DNA of 64,000 nt from Bedellia somnulentella (taxonomy: Eukaryota; Arthropoda; Insecta; Lepidoptera; Bedelliidae), in contig OY755171.1 of assembly GCA_963576735.1 (NCBI GenBank), positions 20,000,182-20,064,181 on the forward strand, read 5' to 3'. Positions 32,717 to 43,001 of the stretch are shown piece after piece (the stretch's first letter is position 1; each line of letters begins with the position of its first letter). The translations under genes and the position numbers were made by a program. The notes beneath the pieces are model-generated. The model was given only the letters and a program-made list of their open reading frames with translations, did no database searches and was not told the origin of the DNA.

Positions 32717-32935
32717 TTATAGTGTTGGCTACGAATAAAACTAAGTCATATCTTCTCGCGGTTGTTGTTAACGTCGATTTAGGGTATTGGGGCATTTTTT
32801 AATTGGATTTTAGACTGTGCGGTTGGGGATTTATCATCTACAACATCAACTCGTATATTACAATGTTTTCTCCATTCAACTTCCACACAATGCTCTTGCT
32901 GCGTCTTTTTGCGATTTATAGCCCGGGCGACTGCT
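32717..32935 (+). mobile_element. SINE-2, strongly diverged
   Basis: AGTGTTGGCTACGAATAAAA, TATTGGGGCATTTT, GCGGTTGGGGA and CAACTTCCACAC occur in SINE-2 order, directly after the previous copy. Confidence 0.6.
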
Positions 32936-33039
32936 AAAACCTATCTTTCCTGAAAAAACGGGACCGAAAAAAAATTTTTTTTTCAGTGGTTCAATTAACT
33001 AGACATATTCAACTGTACCACGGTCAATAACAGTATTAA

Positions 33040-33145
33040 ACACGTGGTATGGTTAAGACCTTTGTTTAAATACATTATCCCATGACTATGTAAAACTTAG
33101 CCAAGTTGGTTACCTGTTAGTGTTTTCCTTACCGTTTAAAGCTTG
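33040..33145 (-). mobile_element. SINE-1, internal fragment
   Basis: CCCATGACTATGTAAAACTT, AGCCAAGTTGGTTACC and GTTTTCCTTACCGTT correspond to the antisense of the SINE-1 body. Confidence 0.55.
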
Positions 33146-34222
33146 AAATATTTACCACCACTGTGTCTTTGCAAAATACATATAGCTGTAGGCCCCTCAA
33201 TTCAAATCTATGATATATATTTTTGCTACCACACAATTTTGTTTTTATAAAAATTAATGTGGAGTCAAACTTACCATACATTGCACTGAATGTTCGCCGT
33301 GATAAGATATTCCACGTGAGCGTAAAGCGAAAAATATCGTCTGCAAACTTGTCACCATAAAGAGTCATGAATTTTTCATTTAGATAACATCGAATCGTGG
33401 TCGCGAACTTGACGTTCGTTAATAATTTTAAAGTTTCCTGTAGATCTGGCGCAGTCCTAAACTTTCTCAATTTATATTCATATTTAAAACCGTACTGTTG
33501 TATCTTTATGAGCGTGTTTACATTAACTTTTAAGTTTGGATGCTATTGTTCCTGATTAAGTTTTCATATGATTTACAGTGTTAATTTTTATATTCATACT
33601 TTCAGTAGTCTAGAGAGCATTCCACTTTTTTTGAGTACGTGTGTAGTTCAATTTGCAAAAATTCAAAGACATTTCCCGTCTGGTAACAAATGTAAATAAA
33701 GCCATGGTTCGCTTAAAGCTACGGTTTCTTTAAAGGTTCTCATGTACCGTTGGCTTTGAAATACATGACTCCATTATTTACCATAGGCATCGTTCTAGGA
33801 AGCTTAGGAAGGAGGCGTCGGTTAGAGTCCTAAAACGAGTGGTTTTTTCATATAGCTGTTGATAGCCATAAGGAAATAATATATCAATATTTAACCGTGA
33901 GTTGGTAAAAAATGGCACTAATCCTGCGTACTCTATGTACTCTATTAATGCCGTTATGTGTTGTGCAGAAAACAATATGTCATATCAGCTATCTAACAAA
34001 GACCTAAATAATTATAGTCACGACGAAAATAGCTTCTTTAGTTTTGGACAAAAAAGCAGCTTCGTTCTAATGTTTAGTTGAAAAAAAATTGTGAAGGATT
34101 AAGTTAAGTGACGGGTTTCCTATCACATCAAAACACAACAACTAATAAGCCCCAGATCTATAATTTCATCTAGGAACACCACACTTAGAGATGAGATGAA
34201 TAGTCATTTTCTAAGCTAAGAC
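33146..34222. other. unrecognised DNA with one longer frame
   Basis: A 113-codon minus-strand frame (33129-33470) has ordinary amino-acid composition, but its C-terminal end runs into the SINE-1 fragment and no domain is evident. I do not call it a gene. Confidence 0.25.
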
Positions 34223-34998
34223 ATACATTCATACATACTCACGGCTATAAATCCCCAAAAAGGTGTGGCGACCGCTAGACGGCGAACTCACTCGCATACT
34301 AGCAGCGTCATAAAAAATTGTACATCGCGGTATCGAAATGTTTCTCTAGCTAAATATAAATACAAATTCTAAGTTGGTACACAGCTGTGTGTACTGGCCA
34401 GTATATCTATGCTGTTCCCACAGTGGTGACCCCCGACAACAACATGACGAATCTTTCTACTACATTTCTCAATCTACCCACAACTTTTACTCCTCGCTTA
34501 CCTTACCAAACTACTCTACTGACCCTACCGAGCATCTACTGGCACGCTACTCTGCCTCACTGCTCACACTGCACTCTTCTACTAGACGGAGAACTCGCTC
34601 GCACACTAGTCCCTCTCTACTATTGGTAACAGGTACCTCCTAGCTCTTCGATATCGTCTATCGACTAGGAGGGGAGTACTGTGGCGACCGCTAGACGGCG
34701 AAATCACTCGCATGCTAGCAGCGTCATAAAAAATCGTACATTGCGGTATCGAAAAGTTGGTACACAGCAGGGTGTATTGGCCAGTATATCTTTGCTGTTT
34801 CCACAAAGGGTAGCCAGAGCTTCAGAATAAGATATTCCGAAACCACTTTGTCAGTTTAATAGGGAAAAGATAGTAAAATGAATGTCTCCAACCGCATCAC
34901 CCAAAAATCAATTAAAAGCCCCAATACCCTTAGTCGCCTCTTACGGTCACAAATCGGAAGAAATGGGGTAGTGCTATTCTTAGCCGAATCTAAACAGC
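34223..34998 (-). mobile_element. SINE-2 split by a miniature LTR element
   Basis: The tail part is at 34223-34263 and the rest at 34806-34998. Removing the insert and one AAGG restores the normal SINE-2 order AAATCCCCAAAA-AGG-GTAGCC. Confidence 0.88.
34264..34805 (+). mobile_element. miniature LTR retrotransposon (TRIM-like)
   Basis: Direct LTRs TGTGGCGACCGCTAGACGGC...CCCACA at 34264-34422 (159 bp) and TGTGGCGACCGC...TTCCACA at 34680-34805 (126 bp) both begin TG and end CA. Behind the 5' LTR, GTGGTGACCCCCGAC is a primer-binding-site-like sequence. Before the 3' LTR, AGGAGGGGAGTAC is a polypurine tract. The target duplication is AAGG (34260-34263 and 34806-34809). The 257-bp interior encodes no gag or pol, only a short frame beginning MTNLSTTFLN after the primer site. 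Only the 5' LTR has a TATA-like AAATATAAATACAA; the 3' LTR lacks the 33-bp block holding it. Confidence 0.88.
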
Positions 34999-35588
34999 AA
35001 ATAAGCCAGGACAAAATTATGAACATGATATCAACGTTTATATCAATGTCGATTTTAATTAAATTAATGGTTGGACGTTTAAAAATACTGGTTTCTTAAC
35101 AAATGTATCCAAAGTCATAGAAACTTCAAAGACTAAATTTACATTGCAACACTTTATTGGATGAAAGCAAAAAGATAATAAAATATTGCATGAATTATTC
35201 AAAGCAATGTGATTTCTTCTGAGACTCAATTCAAACTTTACTGCCCGTTTGAATATAAATACATTTTATCCACTTTTTAGCGAAACTCGGAACGGTTCGA
35301 GCATGTTTCCCGTATTTATCTTTTTACGGAGATTAAGTGTTTTAAAGGTATCTTTTAAGGTAAACGTGCGCAAGAAAAATAAAAAGTCGGATAAGTCCTT
35401 ATCTTTTCGACTGTTTGTTTAATGAAAATAAATTACCACTGAAAATGCGCGTTTTTAGAAACAAGCTTTGATTACGTTTTAACAATTTATAATACTCTCT
35501 ATGAATAAAACAGTTCTTGTTTAATTTATTACGTGAAAATAATTGCGTAACATATTCCTTGTTTTTTCTGTAAGTAAATTAAAATTGA
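34999..35588. other. no recognised feature
   Basis: AT-rich DNA up to the truncated 5' end of LINE B. Confidence 0.4.
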
Positions 35589-36370
35589 GAATTTGTCAAA
35601 TGTATTTATATTTTGTGTAAAAGTTGTGACATCATATACCTGCAGGAGACATGGTTGTACCCACACGATCTTAATTTCCTAGGTACAATAGACGTTAATT
35701 TTTGATGGACCGGGCTATCTGCAGTGGACACCTCCGATGGCATTGTTAGAGGTAGACCCTACGGTGGTGTTGCGATCTTGTGGGACAAGCGCAAGTACAT
35801 AGATGTAACAATTTTAACAAGTTACAACAATCGTTGTTAGTGATTTGCGTTTATATGCCTACCGATGAACCAAGCAATCTGGTGGAACTTACTCACACGC
35901 TGGGATCGGTGAGTGCTATAATAGACGACTGTACCACTGACTCTGTGTTTGTTATGGGTGATTTCAATGCACATCCGTATGAACTATTTTACAACGAACT
36001 AATGAAATTTTGTGATGAACAGTCTTTAGAATGTCTAGATATAAAATGTTTAGGTATCACCTCAAATAGCTTTACATATATTAGTGATGCCCATGGTACG
36101 AGGAGTTGGTTGGACCACTGTCTTTCTTCCCGAGCTGCAGAGTTAATAGTACAGCGGGTTTACATTCAAAATCAGGAGGTATTTTGGTCTTACCATTTCC
36201 CTCTATTTATTGACTTTAACTTTCGTCTCGTAAGTCCTAAAATATGTACATTATTTGATGACACACATTCTCATGCTGAATGGGGTTTTAGGAATGAAAA
36301 TGAAATAGAGGAATATTCTAGGTTATGTAATGACAAATTAAGACTTATTGATATACCACTTGATTGTAGG
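35589..36370 (+). pseudogene. LINE B endonuclease domain
   Basis: Frames read CKSCDIIYLQETWLYPHDLN (catalytic Glu in QETW), SAVDTSDGIVRGRPYGGVAI, then after a one-base slip near 35775-35800 LLVICVYMPTDEPSN, FVMGDFNAHPYELF (GDFN block) and SWLDHCLSS (in place of the usual SDH block), ending CNDKLRLIDIPLDC at the Daphne insertion. This is an apurinic-type endonuclease that nicks target DNA in the LINE cycle. A stop follows IDVNF in the first part, and the 5' end (ORF1 and start) is missing. Confidence 0.85.
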
Positions 36371-36810
36371 GCCCTAGGGTAGGGTGCTGTGATTACTGGC
36401 ATCTGTGGCATCGACAAGTGTATGTGTCGAAAATTAAATTTTTAAATTTTAATTGTATTTAAGATAGTTTTTGAAAGAATTCACACTGAAAGGAACTCCG
36501 TTTATTAAGGATAAGATATACTATAAAAGGAATATTGAGTTTTACAAATATTTCGAGAGTATATTAAAGTATTTTGTTTCAACGGTTTTTTCAGGCCAGT
36601 ATTTTTCTCTATTTTACACATTTATAACATTAAAACAATACCTCAGTATAACTAAGTACTGCATTAATAAGTTATATTTCTTCTTATCTTCTTATATTTT
36701 CCTAGATCTACTCTTATCATAAAATATAACCTTAAATTAGTCAATAAGTTATCTAGTAAATAAAACCTAGTTACACAATATCAAGTACCATTAGCTTAGA
36801 AATAGTTAAA
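36371..36810 (+). promoter_or_regulatory. 5' UTR of the Daphne-like LINE
   Basis: Begins GGGCCCTAGGGTAGGGTGCT and is 440 nt long. LINE 5' UTRs carry an internal promoter; no specific element was recognised, and a short frame inside (36471-36722) is not considered a gene. Confidence 0.5.
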
Positions 36811-38301
36811 ATGCCTACTCGCAGTGAAACTATTAGTAATTTAGAAAAGAAGTTAAATTCAGCCCTTTTAGAATTAAAAAAATCAAAAGAAAATACCATA
36901 AAATTGTTAGAAGAACGTGAGGATAGTGAGCAAGAAATTAACAATATTATTAAAACCAATTCTTGTTTAAGGAAACAACTTGTTGATATGGATGCAGAGC
37001 TACAAGATAGCATAGCCCAAAGGATGGCCCTGCAAAGAGATGTTAGTTTGCACCAAGATAGCTATGATTTTCATGAAGCAGCACTTAAAGAGATACAATT
37101 GTTAAAAACACAACTAGCAGGAGCTGAATTAGAACTTCATACATTAAGGAGTAACAAATCTGAGGAGAACTCAATTATGCTACAGCACATGTATGATAGT
37201 ATTATTCATATGCCAACTATAGACTTAACTACTCCGGTAAAGGAAGAAAAACCCCTACCTATTGTGAACATAAAAGGTTCAAAAAAGTTAAAAAAGTACC
37301 TTAAACTTAAAAGAATTGTAAGGAATCATGTTAAAAAACTTAATAAACTAAGGTGTAGTCAACATCATGAGATGAAGTTTAAGTTAAATAGGTTAGAACA
37401 ACTATGTAGTGATTATGAACTTTCTCTAGACAATAATAAAGTTAAAATTAGCCATGATAGTAATAGGATTATAGAATTAGAAAAATCTCTTCAAGATATA
37501 ACATTAAAGTATCATAATAGTCACTTAGAGATGCAAAGCTACATAGAAGGATTAGAAGAAATTATAGAGTTAAGTAAAGAAAATATAAAAACAGTAGAAA
37601 CGCTATCTGGTTTTTGCAATAAGTGTGACAGTGTAAGTACTGTCATAAATGATGTATCTCCTGAAAATAGAAATAATATGGTTAAGCCCACTTTTGCCTA
37701 CAATAGAAGTGTGTCGACTCAGAGGACTTTAGTCTTCTCCGATTCTCTTGGTGTTAACATTGGCCATCATTTAAACAAAGAATTAGACCAATGTATCTTA
37801 AATACTTGTATGCCCGGAGCAAGTTACTCTCAAATAATAAATTCTATTTTAAAAGAACAATATGACTCGAATACTACTTTAGTTATTTTAATAGGTTCAA
37901 GTAATAAGGTGAATCCAAGTGACTTAAAGAAATCATTTGAGAGGTTAGTTAATTTAAATGTTAGAAAAATAATTATAAGTGACTTCCTATATTCCAAGCA
38001 TCTTAGCTATAAGGTTAACACTAGGATATATAAATTAAATATGTTACTATATAATTTGACTTTGGGATATAGGCAAAAAATTGTTAATTTTAATATAAAT
38101 AATTATATTAAGAAATCATTAATGACTAAGAGTACCTTGAAAGTTTTTGAAGATTTTTCTAAAAAACGTCTAGCTATGTTACTAGCTAGTAATATAGTAT
38201 ACAATAATGTTATTAATTTGAATAACATAACAATTTCAACTGACTTGGATGCAGTTATTAGTACAAGTACTAATGTATCTGCAAATTTAGCTTTAAACTA
38301 G
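36811..38301 (+). CDS. Daphne-like LINE ORF1, coiled-coil protein with an SGNH-like domain
   Basis: 496 residues, intact. Residues 1-125 and 185-260 are heptad-rich coiled coils (EKKLNSALLELKKSKENTIK, EKSLQDITLKYHNSHLEM). They surround a very basic patch at 155-180 (KGSKKLKKYLKLKRIV, HVKKLNKLR) that could bind RNA. Residues 305-460 resemble the esterase/SGNH fold seen in ORF1 of some CR1-like elements: TLVFSDSLG (Ser312 in the first block), PGASYSQI (block II glycine) and LIGSSNKV (block III Gly-Ser-Ser-Asn). No clear final Asp-x-x-His block is visible, so catalysis is uncertain. ORF1 proteins chaperone and package the LINE RNA. The frame ends GCT TTA AAC TAG, a frameshift heptamer against the stop. 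Confidence 0.85.
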   Translation: MPTRSETISNLEKKLNSALLELKKSKENTIKLLEEREDSEQEINNIIKTNSCLRKQLVDMDAELQDSIAQRMALQRDVSLHQDSYDFHEAALKEIQLLKTQLAGAELELHTLRSNKSEENSIMLQHMYDSIIHMPTIDLTTPVKEEKPLPIVNIKGSKKLKKYLKLKRIVRNHVKKLNKLRCSQHHEMKFKLNRLEQLCSDYELSLDNNKVKISHDSNRIIELEKSLQDITLKYHNSHLEMQSYIEGLEEIIELSKENIKTVETLSGFCNKCDSVSTVINDVSPENRNNMVKPTFAYNRSVSTQRTLVFSDSLGVNIGHHLNKELDQCILNTCMPGASYSQIINSILKEQYDSNTTLVILIGSSNKVNPSDLKKSFERLVNLNVRKIIISDFLYSKHLSYKVNTRIYKLNMLLYNLTLGYRQKIVNFNINNYIKKSLMTKSTLKVFEDFSKKRLAMLLASNIVYNNVINLNNITISTDLDAVISTSTNVSANLALN

Positions 38302-41147
38302 GTAGTAAGACAAAGGAAAAGGCATACATTTCACTAGTTCATCAGAACATACAGAGCCTTTCCTGCAAATTATTAGAATTAGAGTTATTCGTTAATAAGT
38401 ACAATGTTAAAATACTTTGTTTGACAGAACACTGGTTAAAAACAGAACAAATGAACTTTAGTTTAAAGAATTACACGGTGGGCAGTTGTTTTAACAGAGA
38501 GTCCATAATGTGTGGGGGTAGTATGATACTATTATATGTAGACATTAAATTTAAAGAAAGAAAAGACATCTGTAGACTCTCTGTTGAACAACATGTAGAA
38601 ATCTCATGCATTGAATTGAGCAAGTATATAATTTTGTGTGTATATCGCCCACCCAAAGGTAACTATGACATCTTTGAAGCAGCGATGGAGGATGCTTTGG
38701 GGATGGCTTCCCGCAGCTCCAGAGAGGTTGTAGTTTGTGGGGATTTCAATGTTGACTTATTAGGTGAGGGTCTAGTAAAGGAGAGAATCTTAACATTTTT
38801 TCAATCATTTAATCTTCTAAATGTATTTAATGAGCCAACCCGAATTACCTCGACCTCTGCAACATGTTTAGATAATATTTATTGCAATTGTGACTACTCT
38901 GGTCACTTCCTTTTTGATAGCATTACCTCAGACCACAAGGGACAATTCATAAATTTAGAATTAATCATTGAAAAAAAAAAGTCAATTGTATGTAGACAGA
39001 TAACTGAAAAAAAACTTAGCTTATTTGAAAATAATATTAGGTCTAGCATCAGCCCCCAATGAGAAGCAGTGAAATATTAGAGAATTGTCTTTCTTTCATC
39101 AATGAGCTAAAAACAGAATTTAACAAAATCTTTAAAACTAACGTAATACTATGTAATACAAAATGCTCTTTTGCTGAATGGGCCACCGCTGGAATTAGAA
39201 TAAGTAGAGATCACCTATATAACATTTATAGAGAAAAGTCCTATAACTTCAACCAAGATTTTATTATTTATGTCAGAAATTATTCAAAAATTTTCAAAAA
39301 AGTTTGTGGTGAAGCTAAATCTAGATGCATACAACATAAAATTAAGAATTCTTCTAACAAGAGTAAGACTGTCTGGAAAATAAATTAACAGTGAAACTGG
39401 AAAACTAAAGTCCCCGCATGATCTCAATTTATTATTAGATAATGAACTGATACAGTCAAGATCACAAATTGCTGACATTTTTGAAAATCATTTTATAAAT
39501 ACCCCCACTCAGACAACAGAGAAATTAAATTCATGTCCCCAAAAAGCTCTTGAGTTATTGGAACAAAATGTTACCAAAACAACAGCACAGTTTTCTTTCA
39601 AGTATGTTGACAGTAATGATATAATTAAAAATTTTAAAACCATTAATCTTAAAAAAACCGAAGACATAACAGGAATGTCAGTTTTCGTCATAAACAGAAT
39701 AATAAATATAATCGCTCCCCATTTAACGATACTTTTTAATAAATGTATAGATATAGGAGAATTTCCAGACTGTATGAAGTTAAGTAGGCTCATCCCACTA
39801 CATAAATCAGGAGATAGTCAGGACTTTACCAATTATAGGCCTATTTCTATTTTACCAGTTCTCAGTAAGGTTTTCGAGAAAATCATGTCCAACCAAATGC
39901 TTTCATATTTCAATAAAAATAATATATTCCATGACGAGCAATATGGTTTTACTAAAGGAAGGTCTACTGTAGATGCAGGAGTGTCACTAATGAAACATAT
40001 TTTTAATTCATGGGAAAACTCCCGGGATGCGTTAGGTATATTTTGTGACCTCACAAAAGCTTTTGATTGTGTAAAAAAGGAAATAGCGTTGACTAAACTT
40101 AAATATTACGGTTTTGACGAGCAAGCACTGAAATTAATGGCATCTTATCTTGATAAAAGAACTTTAAAGGTAGATATTAATGGAACCACGTCGAAAGGAT
40201 CGGAAATAGAGATGGGCGTTCCTCAAGGTTCTATACTTGGCCCATTACTGTTTCTGATTCATATTAATGATTTACCATTTATGGTACAAAAGTATTCTGA
40301 GATAGTTATGTTTGCAGATGACACATCTTTAATATTTAATGTAGCGAGATCCTCTACATCTCTTGACGACGTAAATAAAGCTATCTCACTGGTATTGCAT
40401 TGGTTTACTGTAAATAACCTGGTTCTGAATGCCAAAAAAACTAAATGTATTAAATTTACTTTACCGAATGTTAGGCAAGTTGACGCCAATATTGTTATTG
40501 ACAGTGAAAAAGTAGAATTAGTGAAAGAGACAAAATTCCTAGGGATAATAATCGATTCTAAGTTGCAATGGGGACCCCATATACTAACACTTTCTAAAAG
40601 GCTGAGCTCAGCAGCGTATGCCGTGCGTAAGATTAGAGAAATAGCAGACATAGAAACAGCTCGCATTGTTTATTTCAGTTATTTTCATAGTATTATGTCG
40701 TACGGTATTTTATTATGGGGTAAAACGGCTGATGTTCATAAAGTTTTTGTCTTACAAAAGCGAGCTATCCGATCTATTTACATGTTAAGGTCGAGGTATT
40801 CGTTGCGCGAAAAATTTAAAGATATTGGCATTTTAACTGTCCCTTGCCAATACATATTTGAGAATTTAATGTATGCCAAAAAGAATATAGGCCAATTTAG
40901 TAAAGTTAGTGATAGGCATACTGTTAACACTCGGAATAAGGAGAAACTTAACGTACCGAAGTGGAGACTTAATAAAGTAAGTAACTCCTTTATGGGACTA
41001 TCCCTGAAAATGTTCAATAAACTTCCTTCTGACATATTGGAATTGCCTGTGGCATCTTTTAAAAAGGCAATTAAAGCCAAGCTTTTAAAGAAATCTTACT
41101 ACAGTGTTCAAGATTATTTAAACGACAAGGACCCAACGCGCACATGA
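38274..41147 (+). pseudogene. Daphne-like LINE ORF2, endonuclease-reverse transcriptase with two frameshifts
   Basis: The frame overlaps the end of ORF1 and has no ATG before the endonuclease begins (HQNIQSLSCKLLELELF, then VKILCLTEHWL). It is probably entered by -1 frameshifting at 38292-38298. Endonuclease blocks: TEHW, VVVCGDFNVDLL, TCLDNIY and TSDHKGQ (to 39062). The frame slips to 39059-39388 (AEWATAGIRISRDHLY) and back near 39386, consistent with two compensating one-base changes. The RT from about 39600 shows NYRPISILPVLSKVFEKIM, GFTKGRSTVDAG, CDLTKAFDCV, GVPQGSILGPLLFLIHIND and FADDTSLIF, the catalytic Asp pair, then ETKFLGIIIDSKLQW. The C-terminus ends ...YSVQDYLNDKDPTRT. About 955 codons in all. 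It nicks DNA and copies the LINE RNA in place. Confidence 0.85.
38292..38364 (+). promoter_or_regulatory. candidate -1 ribosomal frameshift signal between ORF1 and ORF2
   Basis: T_TTA_AAC (38292-38298) is a canonical X_XXY_YYZ heptamer read exactly in the ORF1 frame, and the next codon is the ORF1 stop TAG. Slipping back one base gives TTT AAA CTA GGT, which is the ORF2 frame. Fifteen bases on, AGGAAAAGGC (38314-38323) can pair with GCCTTTCCT (38356-38364): 9 bp with one bulged A around a 32-nt loop. The spacer is longer than the usual 5-9 nt. Confidence 0.6.
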
Positions 41148-41479
41148 CCATGTCCGTAAAGCTATAAATCTTCCCTCGTTATTCCTAGGAATAATTGTCT
41201 GGTGAGGATTTTTCTTCTCACGTTATGTGATTGGTTTTTGTGATGGACAATTTATTTTAATTATGTCAAACTAGCGTTTGGTTTGGTCGCATAGAAAATC
41301 TTTTGTAAGTAAAAACATGTTTATAAACTGAAATTGTACAAACCATATTTTGAAAAAATGAAAAAATGTGAATGTAAAAAGCAACGGATTAACGATTAAT
41401 TTAAAACTTTGACGTTCAAAAAATGTTAGTATTTAACTTTATTTTGAAAAATAAACTTTTTGACTTTTTTTTTTTTACT
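41148..41479 (+). other. 3' UTR of the Daphne-like LINE
   Basis: 332 nt following the ORF2 stop, with AATAAA at 41450-41455 and a final T-rich run before the second ATTGTA. Confidence 0.6.
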
Positions 41480-41485
41480 ATTGTA

Positions 41486-42222
41486 ATAATGATAATCATA
41501 AGAAAAATATCGACTCAGTCTACTCTGCATTAGTAGAAGCGCTGACGGAGGCAGCAGCAGCTGGCATGCGGGGGCGGGCGTGTCGGAAAGCGCGCCGTGC
41601 CGGGTTGGAATAGGCATGTTCGCGCCGCTCATTGGGAGGCTAGGCTTAAATATTAGATTTGGCTTTCACATGGTAAACCTACTAATGGGAGAGTTTATAA
41701 CGAGATGTTTGAAAGTAAGAAGTGTTTTAAGTCACGTATTAGGTGGTGCCAAAAGAATGAATACAAAATTAAAATGGATATCCTTGCCGAGCAGCACGCT
41801 AGGAAGGACTTTCGTTCCTTTTGGAAAAATACCCAGAAAATGAGTGGTGGGCCAAGCCTCCCAGTGAGCGTGGGTGGGGTGTCTGACCATAAGGAAATCG
41901 CTAATGCTTTTAAGGAACATTTCATTTTTAAATCTCTTAGCTGGGTCATGTAGAGCGGATGCTGGATTCTGGGATCGTTATAGGCTCGAAGGTTGAAACC
42001 AGATTCGGCGCCAGTGAGGTTCATAAGCTTATATCATGCATGACTCGCGGTAAGTCTCCGGGCCATGACGGTCTCAGCATCGAGCATCTCCAGCATGCGG
42101 GCCCGCACATAGGTAGAGTTCTTTCATTACTTTATAATCTTTGTGTTAGTCACTCTTACCTTCCTTATGCTATGTTAAAGACTCTTGTTGTGCCTATTGT
42201 TAAAAATAAGACCGGTGATTTA
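41486..42222 (+). pseudogene. LINE B linker between endonuclease and RT
   Basis: Joined frames read NNDNHKKNIDSVYSALVEAL, TEAAAAG, then after a slip near 41603 GWNRHVRAAHWEARLKY, a stop, IWLSHGKPTNGRVYNEM, FESKKCFKSRIRWCQKNEY, KMDILAEQHARKDFRSFWK and NTQKMSGGPSLPVSVGGVSD. After another slip near 41950 the frame reads GASEVHKLISCMTRGKSPGH, DGLSIEHLQHAGPH and VPIVKNKTGDL. This is the conserved region leading into RT block 1 (the GKSPGHDGLS motif is typical). It is broken at 42222 by the reverse LINE tail. Confidence 0.8.
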
Positions 42223-43001
42223 ATATAATAATAATAATATAATAATAATAATCATTTATTTTCATATTCATTTATACAAAATACATCTTTACGTTGAACC
42301 TTGCACTAGGCATAGCCTGTATCGCAAGGTTCTTATTTCACATGCTTTATATTAAATGAATAAATTAAACAAAAAACTAAACAAAGAAAAAAAGAAAAGG
42401 TTAAGAACAATTAAAGTAAAACGGAATAATAATTACAAATTAAAAGTAATAATAAAAATAAGCAGTTACACATATTATAAGTAAAAGTGACAAAAAAAAA
42501 AAAAATTAATAATAATAATAATTAACCTAATAAAATGAAAATATTTCAATTGAGCTTTACTAAAATGCTACTTAACAATAACAATAGGACAGGTGCGCGT
42601 AAAGTGTATAATTGTGTGTATATGTAACTATGTATGTGTGTGTGTGTGTGTGTGTTTGTTAGTGTATTTGTGTATGTCTAACCTAATGCATTACTCTAAG
42701 AAGAGATTCTGTATCCTCGTAGGACAGCGAAAGAAGGTAGCCCTTTATGAGATTCTTGCATTCTCTGACAGAGGAGCTTTTCAGTGGTTCTATTGATTTA
42801 GTAATTTTATTATAAATGAAAGGACACAAAAAATTTGGGAACCGCTGGGCAAACGAGGTTTTCACTTTGGGAACTGGAGCCTGAAAGTTACGCTTATGAA
42901 GCATTTTGTCATAATTAGGGTCACTAACTACATTTTTGTGTGCATAAGTTGTCAGTTTCAATAAGTACAATTTACGGACGCTAAGTAGTTCAGTTTATTT
43001 G
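42223..43001 (-). mobile_element. reverse-oriented LINE tail (LINE C) inserted in LINE B
   Basis: It interrupts LINE B between GTGATTTA (42222) and TCTGAC (43002); joining them restores KNKTGDL-SDKNNFRPISL. The minus-strand 3' end is the (AAT)n run at 42223-42255, as expected for a retroposed LINE. The target duplication is decayed (GATTTA against TATTTG). A short (GT)n lies at 42634-42654. Confidence 0.75.
42683..42970 (-). pseudogene. LINE C ORF2 C-terminus
   Basis: 95 codons: LKLTTYAHKNVVSDPNYDK, LHKRNFQAPVPKVKTSFAQR, FPNFLCPFIYNKITKSIEPL and ECKNLIKGYLLSLSYEDTE. The pattern PRVKT..AQRFP.FL.P.IYNKI occurs at the C-terminus of several arthropod LINE reverse transcriptases. The catalytic part is absent because the copy is 5'-truncated. 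The clade is not assigned. Confidence 0.6.

Larger units (their letters stand above)
36371..41479 (+). mobile_element. complete jockey/Daphne-like LINE inserted in LINE B
   Basis: Boundaries come from rejoining LINE B. ATTGTA is found at 36365-36370 and again at 41480-41485, and deletion of the insert plus one copy restores the open LINE B frame ...IDIPLDC/NNDNHKKNIDSVY. Length is 5109 bp: 5' UTR 36371-36810, ORF1, ORF2, then a 3' UTR with AATAAA (41450) and a T-rich end. The RT and C-terminal motifs (SRYSLREKFKDIGIL, IFENLMYAKKN, NTRNKEKLNVPK, LKKSYYSVQDYL) are those I know from Daphne-clade elements of arthropods. Only two one-base slips break ORF2, so the copy is young. Confidence 0.85.

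Noticed and set aside
33129..33470. 113-codon minus-strand frame as a gene
   Set aside because: Its end overlaps an antisense SINE-1 fragment, no domain or splice context is visible, and frames of this length arise by chance in this amount of DNA.
36471..36722. Frame inside the Daphne-like 5' UTR as an extra ORF
   Set aside because: Rich in Phe, Tyr, Ile and Lys from AT-rich sequence, with no coiled coil or known LINE motif.
39058..39062. ATGA overlap as a natural stop-restart between endonuclease and RT
   Set aside because: The conserved frame returns to the original phase at 39386, so two compensating mutations explain the layout better than a designed third ORF.
42634..42654. (GT)n as a regulatory Z-DNA element
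   Set aside because: A short tract within the LINE C 3' UTR with no supporting context.
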